Shown: positions 44,400 to 52,289 of the stretch, piece by piece
Layout of the letters: each line of letters starts with the position of its first letter
How positions within the stretch are numbered: position 1 is the first letter of the stretch
Notes under the pieces: generated by a model
What the model saw: only the letters and a program-made list of their open reading frames with translations
The model's database searches: none
Told to the model about the DNA's origin: nothing
DNA from: Bacteroidales bacterium UBA5621
GTDB lineage: Bacteria > Bacteroidota > Bacteroidia > Bacteroidales > VadinHA17
Direction of reading: 5' to 3'
Assembly: GCA_002424525.1 (NCBI GenBank)
Contig: DIKJ01000031.1
Location: 1-55,318 of the forward strand
DNA length: 55,318 bases
Translations under genes and position numbers: made by a program

Positions 44400-46052
44400 T
44401 CATTTAATCTGAGATTTGTGATTAGTTAAATTTCGGATTCTCATCTTACTTGCCCAATTATTCCATAGCTCGATCAATTCTTTTGCCTTTTCCGGATAAG
44501 ATTCCCTTAAATTCATGGTTTCTGTCCTGTCTGATGCAAGGTTAAATAGTTCCCACTCGGAGCCTCTGAGAGCAGATATTTTCCAATCACCTTTCATGAA
44601 GGCCCGCCCTCCTTCATGTTCCCATCCAATTGATTCATGTCCTTTCCAGTTCTTATTTTGGAACACAGGTAAAAGACTTATGCCTTCAATGGGTGTGATC
44701 AGATTCCCCTCATAGATCTTAGGGTAGGTGGCATCAGTTATATCAAGGCAGGTTGCCATAATATCCATAACATGCCCTGTCTCGCGGGTGATCAACCCTG
44801 GTTTAGTTTTCAAACCGTCCGGCCAGTGAACAATAAAGGGAGTGCATATTCCCCCTTCATACGATTGTACCTTCCAATATCTGAAAGGTGTATTTATTGC
44901 TCCTGCCCACCCTCTGCCTAGGTAACCCCAAGTATTTTGTGGACCTGGTCTGTTAAAAGTAAAATATGAAATAGTGTCGCCGTCTCTTGTATGCCCCGGT
45001 CGGTCAAAACCAGGTTTATAACCCCTTTCAGGTGACGCACCGTTATCGGAAAGAAACAATATCAGTGTCTGGTCAAATATTCCCTTTTCTTTCAGTTTCT
45101 TAATGATATTACCAATACCCTGATCCATCCTGTCTACCATTGCTGCATGGGCTTCCATATGAGCAATTTCCCATTCTTTTTTTTCGCAATCCTCCCATCT
45201 GAGTCCTGATTCATTCCTGGAAAGGGGTGTGTTACTTTTGTCGAACAATCCTAATCTTATCATCTCTCTGTATCGCCTTACTCTTAAGGAATCCCAACCC
45301 TCATCATACACGCCCCGGTACCTGGCAATATCGCCCGGCAGAGCATGTAATGGCCAGTGAGGTGATGTATAAGAAACATAAAGGAAAAATGGCTTATCTG
45401 ATTGGCTGAAATTATCGATCATATCAACTGACTTATCAGAGATGAAATCTGTTATGTAAAAATCATCAGGAACCTGTTTGATGGGAGTACCATTATGGAC
45501 AAGACTAAAGGGATCAAAATAATCGACCACTCCCCAGATGACGCCCCAGAATTCATCGAAACCTCTCTGGTGAGGGTATGATTCCAGCGGTGCAAAATCG
45601 CCGAAATCAGCCCTGTGACTAAGCCATTTCAGCTGTTCTTCGTGGTTTTTCAGCGCGATTGTCTGTGAAAGGTGCCATTTACCTGACATTCCGGTGTTAT
45701 AACCTGATCTTTTTAGAACCTCTGCAATAGTAACCGCGTCTCGACTTAGAGTTCTGCCATTTTGTGCCAGTCCAGCCTGATGAGGATAAAGACCGGTTAG
45801 CAGTGATGCACGAGTCGGACAACTCCTTGATGCATTATAGAACTGGCTGAATCGTAATCCATTGCTTGCCAGCCGATCCAGGTTAGGGGTGTTAATCTCT
45901 CCTCCATAACAGCCAATATCCGAATATCCCAAATCATCAGCCATTATAATGATGATATTGGGAAATTTACTTTTTTCCTTGTCAGTACAACTGTTTAATT
46001 GAGTTATACCTGTTGCCAGGCCAAGTAGCCATATCTTATCAACAATTTTCAT
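44400..46052 (-). CDS. S1-type sulfatase, serine-type active site (S-C-P-T-R)
   Basis: A 550-residue arylsulfatase-like lipoprotein (ITQLNSC, Cys22). Metal site start is IIIMADDLGYSDIGCYGG; the modification motif is SRSCPTRASLLTGLYPHQ, where Ser77 is the first residue of S-x-P-x-R. MSGKWHLSQ and FLSDNGASPERG complete the site. Length and motifs place it in the arylsulfatase A-like branch, as for the next gene at 46151, with which it shares FSQFYN(A/G), LYVSYTSPHWPLHAL/LYLSYTSPHWPLHAL and GG(I)xTPFIVHWPD. The two are tandem duplicates separated by 98 bases and diverged, likely for different sulfate positions. Confidence 0.93.
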   Translation of the reverse strand: MKIVDKIWLLGLATGITQLNSCTDKEKSKFPNIIIIMADDLGYSDIGCYGGEINTPNLDRLASNGLRFSQFYNASRSCPTRASLLTGLYPHQAGLAQNGRTLSRDAVTIAEVLKRSGYNTGMSGKWHLSQTIALKNHEEQLKWLSHRADFGDFAPLESYPHQRGFDEFWGVIWGVVDYFDPFSLVHNGTPIKQVPDDFYITDFISDKSVDMIDNFSQSDKPFFLYVSYTSPHWPLHALPGDIARYRGVYDEGWDSLRVRRYREMIRLGLFDKSNTPLSRNESGLRWEDCEKKEWEIAHMEAHAAMVDRMDQGIGNIIKKLKEKGIFDQTLILFLSDNGASPERGYKPGFDRPGHTRDGDTISYFTFNRPGPQNTWGYLGRGWAGAINTPFRYWKVQSYEGGICTPFIVHWPDGLKTKPGLITRETGHVMDIMATCLDITDATYPKIYEGNLITPIEGISLLPVFQNKNWKGHESIGWEHEGGRAFMKGDWKISALRGSEWELFNLASDRTETMNLRESYPEKAKELIELWNNWASKMRIRNLTNHKSQIK

Positions 46053-46150
46053 TTAAGTCTGACTTTCTGAAGTCTTATATTTTGGATTTCGTTTTTGTCA
46101 TTCCCTGCTGGCATAATACCGTTAAGGCATAAGCCAGATGAGGAAACTAA

Positions 46151-47800
46151 TCAGCGGTTCATTCTCTGCTGCTCCCTTATTTTTCTCTGAATTTCAAGAA
46201 TCGTATCCCAGGATACAACATTATTGCGCCGGGCCCAATCTTCGTACTGTGCTGATAATTCTTTTACCTTTTCCGGTAACGAACCGGTCAGGTCGTTTAA
46301 TTCCGAACGATCAGACTCAATATCGTATAATTCCCATTTTTGTTCCTGTCCTGCCACATATTTTAAGACCAGCTTATATTTCCCCATCCTCACGGCGCAA
46401 TTTCCTTCGTGCTCCCAGAAAATGGGTTTATGATGCACCGTTGCATCGATACCTTTAATGACTGGAAGCAGACTTATCCCTTCAGGTTCAGGGATTAGAT
46501 TCCCTTTATATTCAGTTGGATAAGACGCTTTTGTTACATCAACCAAAGTGGCCATTATATCCTGGATAAATCCGTATTGATCTGTAAATCTACCTTTAAG
46601 TTTTGGAGGAATTACATCGGGCCAATGGACTATCAGCGGAGTGCCTATTCCTCCTTCATGTACCCAGTGTTTATATTCCCTGAATGGAGTGCTTGATACA
46701 TTAGCCCAGGCTCTCCCATAAGATAAAACCCAGCCCCTGTCACTTTCAAGGTCTTCTGGCCTTCCTCCGCCCATCTCTCCACCTTCTGCACAAGCTCCAT
46801 TGTCTGATAAAAATAGAATCAGGGTGTTGTCAATCTCTCCCAATCTTCTTATTTCATCTATCAGCCTGCCTATATTCTGATCCATTCGATCTATCTGTGC
46901 TGCATAGATTGACATTCGCAAATCCATCTCTTTTTTCTTCTCATCTGTCAGGGAATTCCATTCTCTTGAATCCTGTGGACTTAATTCCACGTTTTGAGAG
47001 ATGATCCCGAGCTTCTTCATACGTTTGAAGCGTTCCTCTCTTATTTGTGTCCAGCCATTAAGATAACTGCCCCTGTACTTATCGATATCTTCTTTTAGTG
47101 CATGCAGCGGCCAGTGAGGTGATGTATAAGACAAATACAGGAAGAAAGGTTTGCTGTTCTCATTCCTTACCTCTTTAATAAATCTTATTGCATAGTTGGT
47201 AAATGCGTCGGTAATATAAAAATTATCCCCAGCATCAATGGATTCATTACCCAGAGTTAGTCCTCTGGGAGGCTGAGGTTTGAAATAATTTGCCCCGCCA
47301 TCTATTATGCCATAGTACTTTTCGAAACCTCTCTGAAGAGGCCAATTTCCCTGATCGAAATACCCAAGGTGCCATTTTCCGGTCATTATTGTATTATATC
47401 CAGCGTCTTTTAGTACCTCAGCCAGAGTAACACAATTATGATTCATCTCTCCTCTGTATCCTGGAAGATTGTAATCATGCTGTTGCTGATTATCTGAGGG
47501 GCTGGTCATGTGGCCAATTCCGGTTTGGTGTGGATAAAGACCTGTCAAAAGAGATGCCCTTGTTGGACAGGATCTTGCACCATTATAGAACTGACTGAAC
47601 CTTAAACCATGTTCTGCAAGCCTGTCAAGGTTGGGAGTTGATATTTCGCTCCCATAGCAACCCAGGTCAGAGTACCCCATATCATCTGCCATTATCAAAA
47701 CAATATTGGGGCGGTCATCCTTTTGTCCTGATCCTGTACATTGCGCAAGAATTCCTGTCATTAACAGAAGGAACCGGCTTTTGATTTTTAACCCGAACAT
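46151..47800 (-). CDS. S1-type sulfatase, serine-type active site (S-C-P-T-R)
   Basis: A 549-residue arylsulfatase-like lipoprotein (ILAQC, Cys21), tandem paralogue of 44400. IVLIMADDMGYSDLGCYG opens the metal site; ARSCPTRASLLTGLYPHQ gives Ser77 as the formylglycine precursor; MTGKWHLGYFDQ and FLSDNGACAEGGEMGGG follow. The C-terminal subdomain ends NDLTGSLPEKVKELSAQY. It lies 59 bases downstream of the DUF4965 gene. Maturation must rely on an anSME encoded elsewhere. Confidence 0.93.
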   Translation of the reverse strand: MFGLKIKSRFLLLMTGILAQCTGSGQKDDRPNIVLIMADDMGYSDLGCYGSEISTPNLDRLAEHGLRFSQFYNGARSCPTRASLLTGLYPHQTGIGHMTSPSDNQQQHDYNLPGYRGEMNHNCVTLAEVLKDAGYNTIMTGKWHLGYFDQGNWPLQRGFEKYYGIIDGGANYFKPQPPRGLTLGNESIDAGDNFYITDAFTNYAIRFIKEVRNENSKPFFLYLSYTSPHWPLHALKEDIDKYRGSYLNGWTQIREERFKRMKKLGIISQNVELSPQDSREWNSLTDEKKKEMDLRMSIYAAQIDRMDQNIGRLIDEIRRLGEIDNTLILFLSDNGACAEGGEMGGGRPEDLESDRGWVLSYGRAWANVSSTPFREYKHWVHEGGIGTPLIVHWPDVIPPKLKGRFTDQYGFIQDIMATLVDVTKASYPTEYKGNLIPEPEGISLLPVIKGIDATVHHKPIFWEHEGNCAVRMGKYKLVLKYVAGQEQKWELYDIESDRSELNDLTGSLPEKVKELSAQYEDWARRNNVVSWDTILEIQRKIREQQRMNR

Positions 47801-47859
47801 TCTTAAATAATTTGTGTTACCAATTTATTTATTTTAAAAGTATCAAATTATTAAATTAA

Positions 47860-49914
47860 TCATTTCCCCTTTAGTTTATCTTTTAATAATTCCATATAGA
47901 CTCCTCCCACAACCGACCGGGCAATAAATCCTCTCCATTCACCACTCTTTGTCCAATACCAGTCTGTCATCGGTAAACGATCGGGTGTCTCATTCAGGAA
48001 ATTATATACTGGTCTGATTAGTTCGCGGAACTGATCGTTAGAATTTGCCAGTGATGCGCACCAGAGTATCCAATCAAGCTTGGTATAGGTATCGCGATTA
48101 TCTAGTGGAAGCCCGTACCGTTCCTGTTTCTTCAGATAATAAGCAATTTCTTTGTTCTCGATTTCCTCAGGTATTAAATTGAAAGAAAGAATATCATCCC
48201 AAACCATATTGTATTTTTGCGACCATGTTTCGGTTTTGTCAAATGCAAGGCGGAAATGATCACCATCGTCGGCAGCTTTGATCCATTTCTGTATCATACC
48301 TCTGGCTTCAGAACTATATAATTTTGCTTCTTTCTTAAGTCCTAGCATTTCACTAAGCTGTGCATATGACGCCAGCCCCATTATAGCTTTTATTGAAAGG
48401 TTTGTATTATGCGCGAGATGACCGGCAAAATCGTCTGTACACAATTGATTTTCAGGATCAAATCCTTTTTCTTTCAGGTATTCAGCCCATTTTGTAATAG
48501 TATTCCAGTATTTCCCGGCATAATTAGCATTTCCTTCAACTTTGGCTATAGCAGCTGCCAGGATTAACATATTCCCAGACTCTTCAACAGGCATCTGACG
48601 CTCTTCTGATTTTTCTCCACCACCATATCTCTGACCATTACCATGGGGGTATCTTCCAATATCATGAGGGGCAAATGGGAACGGCCATCTGCCAGATTCT
48701 GCATAATCAAATATTGGTGTGGTCTGGGCTTTCATCAGTTCAGGGTTCAGGTAAAGGAAAAAGGGGGATGCAGGATAAAATACATCAACTGTCCCCATTG
48801 AGCCGTTGCTGAAATTCTCTTTTGAAAAGCAGAGTGGCTCTCCATTCTTGTCTTTGACAACTTTATGAGCAGATATGCACTGACGATACGCCAGGGCGCA
48901 GATCTCGGCATACTCTATTCCCCCCAGACGCATAGCTTTACTATACAGGTCCTTATCGTACTGGGTACAACGATTCTTAATCTCAGGATACTCCTTTTGA
49001 GCTACCCTGAGCAACTCATCAATACCTGAAAACTTCTTCTTCCAGTATCCCTCCAGCTGCTCACCAAAATATATTACGGAATAAATATCATCATAAGCCA
49101 GCATTATGTGTTTTTCACCAACGGTGCCGGGGCGGACGTTGACCGGAATCTGGTAAGCAAGCACAGGCCTGATCTGGTCTATATTTTTACCCTGTTCAGA
49201 ATTATCAGATTCCGGAAAGTTTTTACCGTCTGCGAATGCGTTCATAGCATTTTCTCCCCTGCCCATAAACCATGATTTAACGTCAGTTTCAGGAGCTGCA
49301 ACATACAGATATCCCCAGTCGATCCTCAGGTCGTCACCATTCTTTTCCAGCACCGGCTGATCTTTGCTTCCCATTTTCAGAATCTGTAAGCCGTCAAAGC
49401 TTTTCTGATCCCACATAACTCCCTGCCTTTTTACGTCCACTGTCGCAAGCCCTGAAATATCAAAATATATTTCAACTGAATGGCTTTTATTGTCCTTTGA
49501 TTCGAAACTCCAGGTGACATAGGTAAGCGGACGGGAAACAAGGTCCAGATCCTCAACAAGTACAGGAGAAAGGAACGTCATGTTTATGTCTATTCCGTCC
49601 TGAAAGAATGAGAAAATGGTTTGTGTAGGCAGAACGGTTGATTTAGTCGATCTGGCAGGAGGTGCAAAACCAGGCCCTTTACCCATCAGACGATATATTT
49701 TTCCGTCGATGCGTACCATGCAACGAATAGGCATGGGTTTAAGTGTCCAGTGTACCGTTTCTTCAGCAGTGGGGTTTTCGTCAATTGCCCAGATGCTGAA
49801 ATAGGGATCGTGTGATACAAGAGGAAAAGCAGGCGGACGAAACATGTTAACCTGTCCTGTAAGCGAAACAGCTAGTGAGAATAGTAGTACTGACAGAATA
49901 AGATTGCTCTTCAT
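47860..49914 (-). CDS. DUF4964/5127/4965/1793 'glutaminase A-like' secreted protein
   Basis: A 684-residue secreted protein (leader cut near SLTGQ, residue 21), the compact counterpart of the 26713 protein. DUF4964 (FRPPAFPLVSHDPYFSIWA, VRIDGKIYRLMG) passes directly into DUF5127 (KSTVLPTQTIFSF) without the jelly-roll insert seen in 26713. The helical half has ALAYRQCISAHKVV, CTDDFAGHLAHNTNLSIKAI, and FDKTETWSQKYNMVWDD. These are the same landmarks as in the other copy, so the core fold is conserved in both arms. It lies 37 bases downstream of GH2 (49952) and 59 upstream of a sulfatase. A glycosidase-like or accessory role is inferred; glutaminase activity is not supported by context. Confidence 0.84.
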   Translation of the reverse strand: MKSNLILSVLLFSLAVSLTGQVNMFRPPAFPLVSHDPYFSIWAIDENPTAEETVHWTLKPMPIRCMVRIDGKIYRLMGKGPGFAPPARSTKSTVLPTQTIFSFFQDGIDINMTFLSPVLVEDLDLVSRPLTYVTWSFESKDNKSHSVEIYFDISGLATVDVKRQGVMWDQKSFDGLQILKMGSKDQPVLEKNGDDLRIDWGYLYVAAPETDVKSWFMGRGENAMNAFADGKNFPESDNSEQGKNIDQIRPVLAYQIPVNVRPGTVGEKHIMLAYDDIYSVIYFGEQLEGYWKKKFSGIDELLRVAQKEYPEIKNRCTQYDKDLYSKAMRLGGIEYAEICALAYRQCISAHKVVKDKNGEPLCFSKENFSNGSMGTVDVFYPASPFFLYLNPELMKAQTTPIFDYAESGRWPFPFAPHDIGRYPHGNGQRYGGGEKSEERQMPVEESGNMLILAAAIAKVEGNANYAGKYWNTITKWAEYLKEKGFDPENQLCTDDFAGHLAHNTNLSIKAIMGLASYAQLSEMLGLKKEAKLYSSEARGMIQKWIKAADDGDHFRLAFDKTETWSQKYNMVWDDILSFNLIPEEIENKEIAYYLKKQERYGLPLDNRDTYTKLDWILWCASLANSNDQFRELIRPVYNFLNETPDRLPMTDWYWTKSGEWRGFIARSVVGGVYMELLKDKLKGK

Positions 49915-49951
49915 ATCAAAATATTTTAAAGGTTATAATGCTGATGGGTTC

Positions 49952-52252
49952 TCAATATTCCTTTATCCCAATGTCAACAAAATTAATTGGCTGATCGGTA
50001 CCTGTAAATTCAAGCTTTATCGCAATATGATTAGAGCCTTTTTTAAGGAGCCTAGCTGCTTGTTCCGGCAGAGGTACTTCACTCACCTTAAGCTCAGAGT
50101 CAGTCCTTCTAAGGTTGTTTACCTGTATGGCAAATTCTCCGTTAATATAAATATCTGTTATACCCACATTGTATACAACAATGTTAACTTTCTTTGAAGT
50201 AGATGTCAGGTTAAAATCTCTTTGAAGGAATATGCTCCTGGTTTCCCATCTGGTATTTACTTCCGGAACATTCATCTGGTTTTTACCGAAGGGACCGGTC
50301 CCGCTATTCCATTTGCCCCGGTTACCCAATTTGTACCAGTCGGAGGAAGGTTCTGTAAATGAATACATCCACCTCTGTGGCTTATCCATAGACAAGGGCA
50401 ATACGTAATTACCTCTTTCAGGTGCCGGTCTGAACAGTCTGCTGTGAATTTCCTCGAGTCTTTCGACCGGGATTTTGCTCACTTTCCTGTCGTATGTAAG
50501 CCATCCGTTAAGCTCAACTTCCACGTCGGTTATCTGGGTATATACGATTCCGTTCAATCCATATGACTTAAGTAGTACAAGATTTTCGATCCAGACAGTG
50601 TATCTCTCTTCAAAATCCTTTACAGTGGTTACCGTCTCCCTGTTCAGATCACCTGCCCTGTTAATTTTCTCCGGCATTGTCTGGTCCTGGAACCACAAAT
50701 GCCCCTTTAATGGCAGATCCAATCCTCCCCCTTCACCAATGACCTGAGCTCTTGGGTAATACTTTGGGGACCAGGCCACAGAAGGATATAGTGTATAATC
50801 ATGAAAATCACGGATATCCCCTACATTCCTGTCTGTCCAGCCACTTGCGTTTGAGACCAGCCTCGAAGGATCTTTTCTTTTTGTCCAATCTGTTAAACGT
50901 TCTGTGTCATACTGAACCCATGCCTCGTTAAATACAATCCATTTCACTATCGACGGGTAATTATACAATTGATCCATTATAGCTTCCCATTCTGCTTCAA
51001 ATTCCCTTGCCCCGCCAACTTCAGAGCGGCTGTAGGAAGTATGCGGGCTTACCATATCCTGCCATACCAGTATGCCAAGCTTATCGCAATGATAATACCA
51101 CCTGTCGGGATGAACTTTAATATGGACCCTGGACATGTTGCACCCAATCTTTTTAAGGTATTCAACATCAAACTTAAGAGCCTCATCTGAAGCCGGCAGC
51201 AATATTCCGTCAGGCCAGTAACCCTGGTCAAGAGGGCCTAATTGGAATATTTCCCTGTTGTTAAGAAGGATCCGCATAAAACCTGCAGCATCACGGGCCA
51301 TCGAAATCTTCCTCATGCCAAAATAACTGTCAACTTCGTCTACCACCTTACCATCCTGCAACAGACTCACCTTTAAATCATAAAGAAAAGGATCGTCAGG
51401 GCTCCATAATTTTGGACTCTTAACCTTCAGGTAAACGGGTTTGTCTGCATCCCCTTCACCTGTCGCTATCTCCCTGCCATTATCAAATGCTTGTACTTTT
51501 ACTCGGTGATTATAACCCCAGCCTTTTAGTATTGTTTCAATTGTCAGGGTTTCAGTATCTATATCTGGAAGGATCTTCAGTCTGCCAATCGAGACATCCG
51601 GGACAGGCTCAATCCATACTGTCTGCCAGATACCACTTGTTGGAGTATACCTGTACCCTCTTACCGCTTCGGGAAGGCATTGCTTGCCAAGTGGCTGACT
51701 ACCGGCATTTGTCGGATCCCAGACAACCACATTTATTACGTGATTATCAACAGGGTCCAGGGCATCGGTGATATCAAACCGGAAAGCATCATACCCTCCC
51801 TTGTGCTCTCCAATATACTTACCATCTATCCATACTTTTGTATGATAATCGACCGCCTGGAAATTAAGAAGGATACGTTTCCCTTTCCAGTCCTCAGGGA
51901 TAGTAAAATAACGTCTGTACATCATTTCATGTGTTCCCCTTACAGTCTCTTTGATACCTGAAAGTGCAGACTCAACGCAAAATGGGACAAGTATTTTCCG
52001 GTTGTAGGATTGCACAGGGGGCCGGTTAACACCAAGATTGATTGTAAAATCCCAGAGCCCATTAAGGTTCATCCATTCTTTACGGACCATCTGAGGCCGG
52101 GGATATTCCTGCCATGCATTCTGAGGTGTCACATCAGCTGCCCAGGGAGTCATGATATGGCCCGGAACAGGTTTCCAGTCCTGAGCTTTCACTGAATGTC
52201 CCAAGCCATAGATTACAATAACAAAAGAAATGGTAAATAGATAATTCTTCAT
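49952..52252 (-). CDS. GH2-family glycoside hydrolase
   Basis: A 766-residue secreted GH2 enzyme (leader ending VKAQ near residue 24), close paralogue of 15462 over its whole length: both open with QDWKPV, carry EYPRPQMVRKEW and end in a second jelly-roll-like segment (TDIYINGEFAIQVNNLRR). Acid/base is Glu443 in FNEAWVQYD, where the paralogue and most GH2 relatives have ESWGQ, and nucleophile is Glu507 in VIGEGGGLDL. The change beside the acid/base may tune specificity. It is 37 bases downstream of the GH2 gene at 52290. Specific sugar unknown. Confidence 0.92.
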   Translation of the reverse strand: MKNYLFTISFVIVIYGLGHSVKAQDWKPVPGHIMTPWAADVTPQNAWQEYPRPQMVRKEWMNLNGLWDFTINLGVNRPPVQSYNRKILVPFCVESALSGIKETVRGTHEMMYRRYFTIPEDWKGKRILLNFQAVDYHTKVWIDGKYIGEHKGGYDAFRFDITDALDPVDNHVINVVVWDPTNAGSQPLGKQCLPEAVRGYRYTPTSGIWQTVWIEPVPDVSIGRLKILPDIDTETLTIETILKGWGYNHRVKVQAFDNGREIATGEGDADKPVYLKVKSPKLWSPDDPFLYDLKVSLLQDGKVVDEVDSYFGMRKISMARDAAGFMRILLNNREIFQLGPLDQGYWPDGILLPASDEALKFDVEYLKKIGCNMSRVHIKVHPDRWYYHCDKLGILVWQDMVSPHTSYSRSEVGGAREFEAEWEAIMDQLYNYPSIVKWIVFNEAWVQYDTERLTDWTKRKDPSRLVSNASGWTDRNVGDIRDFHDYTLYPSVAWSPKYYPRAQVIGEGGGLDLPLKGHLWFQDQTMPEKINRAGDLNRETVTTVKDFEERYTVWIENLVLLKSYGLNGIVYTQITDVEVELNGWLTYDRKVSKIPVERLEEIHSRLFRPAPERGNYVLPLSMDKPQRWMYSFTEPSSDWYKLGNRGKWNSGTGPFGKNQMNVPEVNTRWETRSIFLQRDFNLTSTSKKVNIVVYNVGITDIYINGEFAIQVNNLRRTDSELKVSEVPLPEQAARLLKKGSNHIAIKLEFTGTDQPINFVDIGIKEY

Positions 52253-52289
52253 CTTATATAATTTTCTGAAAGAAAAAAATCAAAAAAGT

